From NCBI GenBank assembly GCA_022821545.1, contig JAJEDJ010000047.1, forward strand, positions 58,368 to 122,367: 64,000 bases of DNA. The letters run 5' to 3'. This DNA comes from Caldilineaceae bacterium (lineage in GTDB: Bacteria; Chloroflexota; Anaerolineae; Caldilineales; Caldilineaceae). The translations under genes and the position numbers were made by a program. Positions 16,878 to 24,872 of this stretch are shown in pieces. Each line of letters begins with the position of its first letter. Within the stretch, counting starts at the first letter, position 1. The notes under the pieces were generated by a model that saw only the letters and a program-made list of their open reading frames with translations, ran no database searches and was not told the origin of the DNA.

Positions 16878-18890
16878 ATGAGCAATTCGAATGGCAGTGG
16901 AAGAGTTGCTCACTCGCACCGAGGAAATGGACAGGTTTCCTCTCCGCAAAGAGAGACAAGCATGGTAACTGAGAAATTCCCGCTTCAGCGGGATGCGTTC
17001 GGCCGCGAACAGGGGGCCAGGCCCACATCGGACAGCAGTTTGTCAGCCGTCGAACAGGAACGGCTGCGCCGCGAGCGCAAGATTCAGGACCTGTTGCCGG
17101 ACGAAGAGGAGGCGCAGGAAAAGACCTACGACAGCCGGTTGGTCAAGCGGTTGATGGAATATGTAGCAGTCTACAAACGGGAGTTCATTCTCTCGCTCAT
17201 CCTGATCGTTGTATCTTCAGTTATGAGCGTGGGAACGCCTTGGATGATCCAGCGAGCAATTGACGAAGGCATCCGTGCAGGTAGTGTGGGCACACTCCGC
17301 GCCTGGACATTTCTGTTTCTGGCCGCGATCGCGCTCGAGTGGGTTACAAGCCGCGCCCGTCTCACAGTGATGGCCTATGCCGGCACCCGTATCGTGACCG
17401 ACATCCGCAGTCAACTCTTCCGTCATCTGCACACGTTGTCGATGGGCTTCTTCAACGACTACAGCGTTGGCCGACTGATGAGCCGGCTGATCAGCGATGT
17501 GAGTGTGCTGCAGGATTTCGTGACCTGGTCGATCACCGGGCTGGCCCGATCGGCATTCATTCTTATCGGGATCATTGCGGCGATGTTGTTCCTGAACTGG
17601 CAGTTGGCGCTGGTTACATTTGCAGTCATGCCGGCGATGATCGCGCTTACCAACTATTTCCGCCGCTATGTGCGCCAGGCTTATCGAGCCGCGCGGCAAC
17701 GTCTGTCGCTGATCAATGGCTTTCTCAACGAGTCGATCACAGGCATCCGTGTGACGAAGAGCTTCTCGCGCGAGCAGGCCAATTCGCGCCATTTCGAAGA
17801 TCTCAACCGCTCCTATTTCGACGCCAATGTGCGCACCACCCAGCTGGCTGCCTACTTCTTCCCCGGGGTCGACTTCATCGGCTCGCTGGCGACTGCGCTG
17901 GTGGTTGGTGTCGGCGGCTGGCTGATTCTGGGCGATCAGCTGACTGCGGGCGTACTGGCGGCATTCGTGATCTGGGTGGAACGCTTTTTCGACCCGATTC
18001 GTGAACTGTCGCGGCGTTACTATACCTTCCAGGCAGCGATGGCCGCGAGCGAGCGCCTCTTCGCCCTCCTCGACACCGAGCCGGACCTGAAGGACGCGCC
18101 CCAGGCATTTGCGTTGCCGCCGATTGCAGGCCGGGTGGACCTGGACAACGTTCACTTCAATTACAAGGAAGAGGAGCCCGTTCTGCGGAACGTAACGATC
18201 AGTGCCGAGCCGGGCGAACGGGTCGCCTTAGTCGGAGAGACCGGCGCCGGCAAGAGTACGGTCATTCGTCTCATCGCCCGTTTCTTCGACGTGACCGGCG
18301 GGGCCGTCCTGATCGATGGCCACGACGTTCGCGATGTCACCCAGGCCAGTTTACGGGCGCAACTGGGAATCGTGCTGCAGGACAGTTTTCTCTTCGATGG
18401 GACCATCCGTGACAATATCCGCTACGGACGGCTGGACGCGACCGACGCCGAGGTGGAGGCTGCCACGGTTGCCGTCGGCGCCGATGAATTCATCCGCAAG
18501 CTGCCGGACGGCTACAATACGCAGGTTGGGGAAAATGGTGTGAATCTGAGCGTTGGACAGCGTCAGATCGTCTCATTCGCACGCGCGTTGTTGGCGGACC
18601 CCCGCATCCTCATTCTGGACGAGGCCACCAGTTCCATCGACACGACGACGGAACGGCAGATTCAGGCCGGTTTGGAGCATCTGCTCAAAGGGCGTACCAG
18701 CTTTGTTATCGCCCACCGGCTCAATACAATTGTCAATTCGGACAAGATCGTCGTGCTGGACCGGGGGCAGGTCCTGGAGGAGGGGAGCCACGAAGAACTC
18801 CTGGCGCGACAAGGCCGCTACCACCAGTTGTACACGATGCAATGGGCGGTGGAGAGCGATCCGCGAGCCAAAAACTACGTCTTGAATTGA
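16878..18890 (+). CDS. ABC exporter half-transporter with intact catalytic site (heterodimer 1, subunit B)
   Basis: The 670-residue protein starts one base after the stop of subunit A, so the two are made together. A hydrophilic N-terminal extension of about 90 residues precedes the six transmembrane helices (first near FILSLILIVVSSVMSVGTPW). The nucleotide-binding domain has Walker A GETGAGKST, Walker B ILILDEATSS with the catalytic Glu and an intact VIAHRL switch. Its signature is altered to LSVGQ. The altered signature faces the degenerate Walker site of subunit A, which is the expected geometry of one weak and one active ATP site. Confidence 0.92.
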   Translation: MSNSNGSGRVAHSHRGNGQVSSPQRETSMVTEKFPLQRDAFGREQGARPTSDSSLSAVEQERLRRERKIQDLLPDEEEAQEKTYDSRLVKRLMEYVAVYKREFILSLILIVVSSVMSVGTPWMIQRAIDEGIRAGSVGTLRAWTFLFLAAIALEWVTSRARLTVMAYAGTRIVTDIRSQLFRHLHTLSMGFFNDYSVGRLMSRLISDVSVLQDFVTWSITGLARSAFILIGIIAAMLFLNWQLALVTFAVMPAMIALTNYFRRYVRQAYRAARQRLSLINGFLNESITGIRVTKSFSREQANSRHFEDLNRSYFDANVRTTQLAAYFFPGVDFIGSLATALVVGVGGWLILGDQLTAGVLAAFVIWVERFFDPIRELSRRYYTFQAAMAASERLFALLDTEPDLKDAPQAFALPPIAGRVDLDNVHFNYKEEEPVLRNVTISAEPGERVALVGETGAGKSTVIRLIARFFDVTGGAVLIDGHDVRDVTQASLRAQLGIVLQDSFLFDGTIRDNIRYGRLDATDAEVEAATVAVGADEFIRKLPDGYNTQVGENGVNLSVGQRQIVSFARALLADPRILILDEATSSIDTTTERQIQAGLEHLLKGRTSFVIAHRLNTIVNSDKIVVLDRGQVLEEGSHEELLARQGRYHQLYTMQWAVESDPRAKNYVLN

Positions 18891-18902
18891 TTGTAACGTG
18901 AC

Positions 18903-18941
18903 GAGGAGTGGGGAAGATTCCGGTTCCTCACTCCTCATTTT
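18903..18941 (+). terminator. Rho-independent terminator of ABC exporter operon 1
   Basis: A 13-bp stem (GAGGAGTGGGGAA pairing with TTCCTCACTCCTC, one G-U pair) has an 8-nt loop and is followed by ATTTTG. It lies 13 bp after the stop of subunit B, between convergent genes. The T run is on the plus side only. Confidence 0.85.
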
Positions 18942-18947
18942 GCGCCC

Positions 18948-19433
18948 TTAACTTTCCTCGATTTCAACTTTCTCCATCACATCTCCCTGCTGAATCGCAT
19001 CGACGACATCCTGGCCGCTGCGCACTCTGCCGAAGACGGAGTGTTTGTTGTCGAGCCAGTTAGTGGCCACATGGGTGATGAAGAACTGGCTGCCGTTGGT
19101 GTTGGGCCCGGCGTTGGCCATGCTGAGCACGCCGGGTCCGTCATGCACCAGTTCGGGGTGAAATTCGTCGTTGAACCGGTAGCCTGGGCCGCCCCGCCCA
19201 CTGCCGGTGGGGTCGCCGCCCTGGACCATGAAATCAGCGATTACACGGTGAAAGCTCACTCCGTCATAAAAGCCGTCGCGGGCCAGCGCCACGAAGTTGT
19301 TAACAGTGTTTGGCGCCTTTTCGGCATGGAGGTCAATGACGATGTCGCCGCGGTTGGTCTTGATGGTGGCCGTGTAGGTCTTTGAGTCATCGATCTGCAT
19401 GGCCGGGGGAGATGAATACTGCGTCACAAGCAT
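18948..19433 (-). CDS. Cyclophilin-type peptidyl-prolyl cis-trans isomerase
   Basis: The 161-residue protein is a single cyclophilin domain that catalyses proline isomerisation during protein folding. The catalytic block is visible as [22 protein letters not shown], with the conserved Arg after [22 protein letters not shown] and [11 protein letters not shown] follow. There is no signal peptide, so it is cytosolic. The ATG at 19433 has AAGGAA almost touching it, which is tight. A second in-frame ATG at 19400 begins closer to the fold and is an alternative start. Confidence 0.94.
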   Translation of the reverse strand: MLVTQYSSPPAMQIDDSKTYTATIKTNRGDIVIDLHAEKAPNTVNNFVALARDGFYDGVSFHRVIADFMVQGGDPTGSGRGGPGYRFNDEFHPELVHDGPGVLSMANAGPNTNGSQFFITHVATNWLDNKHSVFGRVRSGQDVVDAIQQGDVMEKVEIEES

Positions 19434-19672
19434 TTCCTTTCGGTGTTGGAACGAGTAAAGTCGCCCTATCGCCTCTCTTGGCGAAAACGTCGCCGGGAAC
19501 GGATAGAACTCGTGTTATGAAAACGGCGCGGGGGTACGGGCCGGACTCTGTTTGCATTATAGTGCTCTTTCTTCGCTGAACCACAATCGGCGCGGCCAGC
19601 GCGCCCGGTTGGCTGCGCCTTCACTTCCGCCGCATCGAATCAAGACGGTTGTGTCGCGCATGTCTCGATATA
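19434..19672. other. Divergent intergenic region, cyclophilin / CoA-transferase
   Basis: No RNA gene or repeat was recognised. A reading frame runs from 19552 into the CoA-transferase, but its product before 19789 is Arg/Ser/Leu-rich and shows no family resemblance, so it is treated as untranslated. Confidence 0.5.
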
Positions 19673-19681
19673 TGCTATACT
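19673..19681 (+). promoter_or_regulatory. Extended -10 element for the CoA-transferase gene
   Basis: The element TGCTATACT matches the extended -10 form (TGnTATAAT-like). No -35 of quality is seen. The leader would be about 100 nt. Confidence 0.45.
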
Positions 19682-19788
19682 GCAAGTTGAAAACTGACCG
19701 GATTCATACTGCCCGTTTCCGAACTCTTCGCAATCTGATTTCCCAGAAATTTCCGAATCTTTCACCTTTGCCTCGCCGCGCATCTCCA

Positions 19789-20994
19789 ATGCCCCAGGCC
19801 CTGACTCATATTACAGTTCTCGATCTTTCCCGCGTCCTCGCCGGTCCCTATGCCGCGATGACGCTGGGCGATTACGGGGCCGAGGTAATCAAGATCGAGC
19901 AGCCGGGCCGCGGAGACGACTCCCGCCACTGGGGTCCCCCATTCACCGACGGCGGCCAGAGCGCATACTTTCTCTGCGCCAATCGCAATAAGCGCGGCCT
20001 TACTCTGAATCTGAAGACCGGGGCCGGTCAGAAGATCTTGCGACAGTTGGCCGCGCAGGCAGATGTCGTTGTGGAGAACTTCAAGGCGGGCGGGATGGAG
20101 CGGATGGGGCTGAGTTATGAAAGCCTCCGCGCCGAGAATCCCGGTTTGATCTACTGCGCTATCACCGGCTATGGCCAGACGGGCCCCGATCGGGCGCTCC
20201 CCGGCTATGACACCGTAATCCAGGCCCAAGGCGGCATCATGAGCATAACCGGTCCACCGAGCGATGGAACCGATGGCGAGCCCTTCAAAGTTGGGGTGGC
20301 GATCGTTGACATCACGGCCGGTCTGCAGGCGGCGGTGGCGATTCTGACTGCCCTTCAGCATCGTGATCGGACCGGTGAGGGCCAGTACATAGATCTCGCG
20401 CTCTATGATACGCAGTTGAGCTGGCTGGCAAACGTCGCCAGCGGCTATCTCCTTTCCGGCGACCCGCCCCGCCGCTACGGCAACGCTCATGGTACCGTCG
20501 TGCCCTATCAGACCTTTGCTACCGCCGACGGCCATCTCATGCTGGCGGTGGGCAATGACAGTCAGTTTGCCTTACTAGCAGAGGTTGTGGGCGAGCCTTC
20601 CTGGGCAAACGACGAACGCTTTTCTACGAATCCGGCCCGCGTGCGGTTTCGAGAGCTGCTCATTCCCGCCCTGGCCGACCATTTCCGCCAATACGCAACG
20701 GATGAGTGGATCGAACGGCTGCGCGCGGCGGGCGTACCATGCGGGCCGGTTAACGACATTCCGACCGCGCTGGAGACACCACAGGCTGAGCACCGGCAGA
20801 TGGTGCGAACGCTCACCGACGGTTACGGAGACAGGATCAGAGTGGTCGGGCCGGCGCCCAAGCTGGCCTGCACTCCGGCGCAAATATCTCGGCCGCCGCC
20901 GCTGCTGGGCGAGCACACAAACGAGTTGCTGCGGGAGAAGCTGGCCATGACAGAGGAAGAGATCGATGCGTTGCGCAACGACGGCGTAGTCTGA
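19789..20994 (+). CDS. CaiB/BaiF-type (family III) CoA-transferase
   Basis: Family III CoA-transferases move CoA between carboxylic acids through an enzyme-bound anhydride. With the ATG at 19789 the protein has 401 residues, the usual length. It begins with the family pattern LDLSRVLAGPYAAMTLGDYGAEVIKIEQPGRGDDSR. The catalytic Asp is probably D174 in VAIVDITAG, by its place relative to the GEGQYIDLALYD block. The C-terminus has the LLGEHTNELL ending typical of the family. No clear ribosome-binding site precedes the ATG. Formyl-CoA, succinyl-CoA and racemase-type functions cannot be separated by eye. Confidence 0.92.
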   Translation: MPQALTHITVLDLSRVLAGPYAAMTLGDYGAEVIKIEQPGRGDDSRHWGPPFTDGGQSAYFLCANRNKRGLTLNLKTGAGQKILRQLAAQADVVVENFKAGGMERMGLSYESLRAENPGLIYCAITGYGQTGPDRALPGYDTVIQAQGGIMSITGPPSDGTDGEPFKVGVAIVDITAGLQAAVAILTALQHRDRTGEGQYIDLALYDTQLSWLANVASGYLLSGDPPRRYGNAHGTVVPYQTFATADGHLMLAVGNDSQFALLAEVVGEPSWANDERFSTNPARVRFRELLIPALADHFRQYATDEWIERLRAAGVPCGPVNDIPTALETPQAEHRQMVRTLTDGYGDRIRVVGPAPKLACTPAQISRPPPLLGEHTNELLREKLAMTEEEIDALRNDGVV

Positions 20995-21036
20995 CGTTCA
21001 GGCACAGGAGCGCTGCCGGGGCTCTACGGACCCGCT

Positions 21037-21065
21037 TTGTCAGGCGGTTCCCCCTGGGCTATACT
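21037..21065 (+). promoter_or_regulatory. Sigma-70-type promoter of the DUF898-like gene
   Basis: TTGTCA, 17 bp, TATACT. Transcription would start near 21072, leaving a leader of about 60 nt; the start codon has AGGAAGGA upstream. Confidence 0.75.
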
Positions 21066-21132
21066 GTTCTGACAGCTTTGAACGACCCCCCGATGTCTTC
21101 AACTGAACTTTTCTACTAGGAAGGATTCCGCC

Positions 21133-22299
21133 ATGCCTACCAACCTGGAGTTTCGCGGCCGCTGGCTGAATGTATACGGAAACCTGATTCTGATAGCATT
21201 CCTTACAGGGATTACCCTGTGCATTTACGTGCCCTGGGGATATGCTCGCTGGCAAAGAATAGTCACCGAAAACACTTATTATGAGGACCAGCAGTTGGAG
21301 TTTGACGGCTCCGGTGTAGAGGTGTTTGTGCAGTTCATCGTCATCGGATTCTTCACGCTGATTACCCTCGGGTTATACGTTATTCTCGGTTTCGCCGCGA
21401 CCAGGATGCTTCGCTGGCAATACGCCCACACACTCACGCCCAACGGCCTGCGCATGGAGTATGAGGGCAAGACGATCGATATCTTCTGGGAATGGCTTCT
21501 CCTCGTTATCTTTACACCCTTGACGTTAGGACTCTACTACTACTGGGGGCGCAACCGTCTGCGCAGCCAGATTCTGAACCATGTGTCGTTGAGCGACCAG
21601 CCAATGCAGTTCAGAACGACCGCGGGGGATTACTTCCTTGCCGTACTAAGCAACTGGGTGATGACGGTGGTCGCGGTGGGCGTCTACGTCGTCCTCGGCC
21701 TCTTTTTGCGTCGCGAGGTCCTGGATACTGGCCCTCTGGCCGCGCAGATCGAAAACATCGGCGCCGGTCTTCAAATGATGGAACTGGTCAATCTGCTGGC
21801 GCTCGTCCTCGCCCTCGGCGTCTATGCTTTGCCGGGTCTCGCTCTGCTGGGAATGGCCATTGTCCGTTTTCGCGCGTGGGAAGTGAACCGCACGGTTCTG
21901 CCGCCGCCAATGCGCTCGCGTTCGCCGATGCCGGCGGTGTCTACGCCGGTTAGCGCGCTGGCCGGCGCGCCTCCGCCCGTACCGGACGTTACCGCCGGCG
22001 TTCCGGAGGGGAGCGAGTCTCTCTACGCCGGAAATGAACCTCCCCCTATGGCGGACAGTGGTTATGCAGTCGATACGCCTGGCCGCCGCCCCCTACCTGT
22101 TTCACAAGAGGAAGGCGAGGACGAATACTACGATTTTGGCGAATTCTCCACACACGCGGGCCAGGAACCAGATGCGAACAGCGGTGACGAGCGATCCGAC
22201 TGGAGCAGTGAGCAGTGGGCCCGTCCCCAGGCTGCTGCCTCCTTAACTGATGAGAACGAGGGCGAGGAGGGGGACGAATCAGCAGGGCCCGGAAGGTAA
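21133..22299 (+). CDS. DUF898-like polytopic membrane protein with disordered tail
   Basis: The 388-residue protein has repeated units of the YjgN/DUF898 type. Each has a short soluble strand (FRGRWLNVYGN; FDGSGVEVFVQF; YEGKTIDIFWEW; FRTTAGDYFLAV) followed by a hydrophobic segment with an LTxxTLGLY or similar pattern and a basic WxxxR turn. About six to eight transmembrane segments lie in residues 15-250. The last 130 residues are Pro-, Glu- and Ser-rich and probably disordered. The function of the family is unknown. It is transcribed alone from its own promoter and faces selD tail to tail. Confidence 0.75.
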   Translation: MPTNLEFRGRWLNVYGNLILIAFLTGITLCIYVPWGYARWQRIVTENTYYEDQQLEFDGSGVEVFVQFIVIGFFTLITLGLYVILGFAATRMLRWQYAHTLTPNGLRMEYEGKTIDIFWEWLLLVIFTPLTLGLYYYWGRNRLRSQILNHVSLSDQPMQFRTTAGDYFLAVLSNWVMTVVAVGVYVVLGLFLRREVLDTGPLAAQIENIGAGLQMMELVNLLALVLALGVYALPGLALLGMAIVRFRAWEVNRTVLPPPMRSRSPMPAVSTPVSALAGAPPPVPDVTAGVPEGSESLYAGNEPPPMADSGYAVDTPGRRPLPVSQEEGEDEYYDFGEFSTHAGQEPDANSGDERSDWSSEQWARPQAAASLTDENEGEEGDESAGPGR

Positions 22300-22462
22300 C
22301 GGCGAGATCTCAGGTCCACCCAAGCCGATGTGGGGAACCCGGCATTAAGAGCATCGCGCAAAGGAATATCGAATCGGGGAAAAGCGCGCCAGATAGATGA
22401 GCGTGGAAATAGCTGCCGCGGCTACGCATACGAGGCCCAGGCGGCCGCGACGCTGTGTTCCC

Positions 22463-23587
22463 TTAGAGGAGCTTAATGACCGGTTCATCGCCCCGGGCCG
22501 GGTAAACAGTTCCGATTTCCCAGAAGAATTGCTCTTCCCCCTCACATACGTCTCGGAAGCGACCGAGACCCGAGGGCGGAACCGCCAGCAGGAGTCCTCC
22601 GCTTGTTTCGGCCTCCCATAACAGCGTTTTGTGCGCGTCGGTCACGCTGTCTGCCGCAACGACATGTACTCCAAAGTGCTCCGGATTACGGACGCTTCCC
22701 CGGGTCAGATAGCCGGCCTCGATATAATCGAAGGCGCCGGGCAAAGCCGGTACGCTCTTCGCCTCGATCCGGAGCTGAATCGGCGTATCAGCCGCAGACG
22801 CCGTCGCCAATTCGACCGCGTGACCCAACAGGCCGAAACCGGTGATATCGGTACCGCTTCGTACCCCCGCGGCCCGGCCCGCATAGGCAGAGGCGCGGTT
22901 TAAGCGAGTCATCGAACCGATGGCCTCTTCAAGATGGGAAGGCTGGATATCCGGTTTTCCCAGCGCCTGCCGTGCCCTGCGAGAGGCCGAACTCTCCGCT
23001 GAGCCAGTGAGCTTGGCGGCCGTAGTAATAATGCCGGTGCCCAGCGGTTTGGTCAGGATCAATTGATCGCCTGGCGCTGCGCTCCCTTTACGAAAAAGCG
23101 ATCCGGCGGAGGCCACTCCTGTGACGCTCAAGCCATAGAACGGCTCAGGATTGGTCACAGTATGTCCACCAGCGATGGCGGCACCGGCCTCCTGCACTTT
23201 GGCGGCGCCCCCTGCCAGGATTTCGCCGACCACCTCGGCAGGCAGATCTTCGGGAAATCCGGCGATATTGAGACAGACGCGTACCTCACCACCCATAGCG
23301 TAGACGTCGCTCATGGAATTGGCGGCGGCGATCGCCCCGTAGAGCCAGGGATCGTCAACAATTGGCGTGAAAAAGTCGGTCGTCTGAATGAGAACACGCT
23401 CATCATCCAAGCGATAGACGGCGGCATCGTCCGGTTTGCCCAGTCCGATGAGAACATCCGGATATTCGGTTTGCGGAAAGACCGCAGCCATCTGCCGCAC
23501 GACCTGCGACAACGCCCCGGGAGGGAGCTTTGAGGCTCAACCGGCGCAGGCGACGCGGGCGGTCAAGGGTACGGTTGACTCTGTCAT
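22463..23587 (-). CDS. selD: Selenide, water dikinase (selenophosphate synthetase), UGA-containing selenoprotein form
   Basis: SelD makes selenophosphate from selenide and ATP, the selenium donor for selenocysteine and selenouridine. The ATG at 23587 opens a frame reading MTESTVPLTARVACAG, then TGA (minus 23539-23537), then ASKLPPGALSQVV, and continues without interruption to 22463. Translated with selenocysteine the UGA is residue 17 and the catalytic Lys is K20, the same spacing as Cys17 and Lys20 of the Escherichia coli enzyme. The rest shows the family pattern: GKPDDAAVYRL, TTDFFTPIVDDPWLYGAIAAANSMSDVYAMGG, GGHTVTNPEPFYGLSVTG and GTDITGFGLLGH. A gene caller starts instead at TTG 23512 and loses the active site. 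The total is 374 residues with Sec. Confidence 0.9.
23492..23512 (-). promoter_or_regulatory. SECIS-like hairpin in selD
   Basis: In the mRNA an 8-bp stem (UUGUCGCA pairing with UGCGGCAG, two G-U pairs) closes a five-base loop GGUCG. The loop begins 32 nt after the UGA. Bacterial SECIS elements have a small apical loop with GU-type residues about 16-37 nt downstream of the UGA; the well-known fdhF element also has a GGUC loop. The pairing was worked out by hand. Confidence 0.7.
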
Positions 23588-23763
23588 CTCTCTGTGTCCT
23601 GAGTAGATCCAATCCAGCGGCCCAATTTTAACACAGGCACAGGCTGAACCGCGTACGACTGCGGCCACGTGCGGCGACTGTACAGATTGTACGTCCTCAG
23701 CCTATGAGTCTTTCTCAAAGTCGTTGCATGCGGTCAAACCATCCAGCGAAACGGAGAAATCAT

Positions 23764-23778
23764 TATGCAATTTGCATA
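23764..23778. promoter_or_regulatory. Perfect 15-bp dyad, possible operator
   Basis: TATGCAA, one T, TTGCATA. It lies in the 443-bp gap between selD and hsp20. No regulator is linked to it. Confidence 0.35.
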
Positions 23779-23896
23779 GTGAAAGCCGGCTTAAACCGGG
23801 GTATAGTTGTCGCAAGTGGCTGAAGCAGGCGCCGTGTGGGGTCGGTGTCGAAAAAGCTTCCGCCGCGACCATTCTTCTTCCTTCCTCCTTAAGGGG

Positions 23897-23920
23897 CCCC
23901 GACAGAGTCCGTTGTCGGGG
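23897..23920. other. GC-rich hairpin between selD and hsp20
   Basis: A perfect 8-bp stem, CCCCGACA pairing with TGTCGGGG, has an 8-nt loop. No U run follows on either strand, so it is not a standard terminator. Confidence 0.45.
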
Positions 23921-23958
23921 TCTCTCCCCTCCTGTTTCGGACGAATCGCAATGTACAA

Positions 23959-23995
23959 GAAGAGGCGCCGGCGACGTTTCAGCCAGCGCCTCTTT
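23959..23995 (-). terminator. Probable terminator of hsp20
   Basis: On the minus strand a 9-bp stem (AAGAGGCGC pairing with GCGCCTCTT) lies 36 bp after the hsp20 stop and is followed by CTTGT, a weak U tract. Confidence 0.5.
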
Positions 23996-24030
23996 CACTC
24001 GTTCTGCCTGCGGAGGCGACGGGATTCCGT

Positions 24031-24504
24031 CTAGGCTGCGACTGCCTCTTCACCCGAGCCGCGTACCGCAATGATGCGGGGCCTGACCTCGTCGGCCTTC
24101 GGCAGGGTCAGGGTGAGCACTCCGTCCTCATAGTCGGCGCTGATGTCGTCGGCGTTTACCGCTGCCGGCATCGTGATGCTGCGCACGAACCTGCCGAAAC
24201 TGCGTTCCCGCAGATGCCACTTGGCGTTTTCGTCCACACTATCCGCCTGGGTCTCCCCCTGGATGGTGAGGGAATTCTCCGAAAAGCTGATTTCAAGGTC
24301 TGCCGGGTCGATACCGGGCAATGACGCCTTCACACTATAACTATTGTCATCCTCGCTAACATCCAGCGCAAGGCGCATGCGCCCTCCATCTCCGTTGCCC
24401 TGCCACTCAGCCGGCGGCTGGAATAGATCACCTACCAGCTGGTCCATCTGACTGCGCACCGAAATCATCTCACGGAACGGGTCCCAACGTACGATTCTAC
24501 TCAT
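24031..24504 (-). CDS. Small heat-shock protein, Hsp20/alpha-crystallin family
   Basis: Hsp20 proteins hold unfolding proteins in a refoldable state. The 157-residue protein has a short N-terminal region beginning MSRIVRWDPFREM, typical of bacterial class A members, and an alpha-crystallin domain at about 45-140. The signature parts DISADYEDGVLTLTLPKA and ASLPGIDPADLEISFSENSLTIQG are clear. The C-terminal I-x-I/V motif is probably RIIAV. A strong AGGAGG site precedes the ATG. No CIRCE element (the HrcA operator) was found upstream. Confidence 0.94.
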   Translation of the reverse strand: MSRIVRWDPFREMISVRSQMDQLVGDLFQPPAEWQGNGDGGRMRLALDVSEDDNSYSVKASLPGIDPADLEISFSENSLTIQGETQADSVDENAKWHLRERSFGRFVRSITMPAAVNADDISADYEDGVLTLTLPKADEVRPRIIAVRGSGEEAVAA

Positions 24505-24858
24505 TTTCTGCCTCCTGAATTTTCGATTTAGCGCCGGCGCTTCTGCATAAGGGCGCTATCAAAACTGACCGTCTTGTGTGAATTTCGATGTGGCCGCCTT
24601 ACCGCCACATGCAACTATCAGGATAACGGCCCAACATTAGATCGAAGTCAATACAGTGTTAGAGGACCGTAGGCGGCCCGTATGAGGAAAGATAGCGTCA
24701 CCCGCCTCCCTGTCAGCGTAAGAAGAGCTTTGCCCGCCACGAGCAATTGAGGTACTATTGTGGCAAGAACACGTGTGCGATCCAATAGACGACGGTTCGC
24801 TTTGCAGTATCAGTCTCTTCAGGCGTGAAGTCAGGTCGCTTGTCGAGGGATCCATGTA
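24505..24858. other. Intergenic region, hsp20 / heptad-repeat gene
   Basis: The flanking genes are divergent. A TTGACT that could serve as a -35 for hsp20 is present on the minus strand at about 24640, but no matching -10 was found. No RNA gene or repeat was recognised. Confidence 0.45.
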
Positions 24859-24872
24859 GAGGAGTTGAAGTT

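Noticed and set aside
22463..23512. SelD starting at TTG 23512
   Set aside because: This start lacks the catalytic Cys/Sec-x-x-Lys region. The frame continues upstream through a UGA to an ATG with the right spacing, so the longer Sec form is preferred.
23897..23920. Intrinsic terminator at the CCCCGACA hairpin
   Set aside because: The stem is good but no U run follows on either strand.
23724..24074. 116-residue plus-strand frame between selD and hsp20
   Set aside because: It overlaps the hsp20 3' end antisense, has no ribosome-binding site and its product is Ser/Arg/Pro-rich without family pattern.
24505..24700. CIRCE element for hsp20
   Set aside because: No TTAGCACTC-N9-GAGTGCTAA found upstream of the gene.
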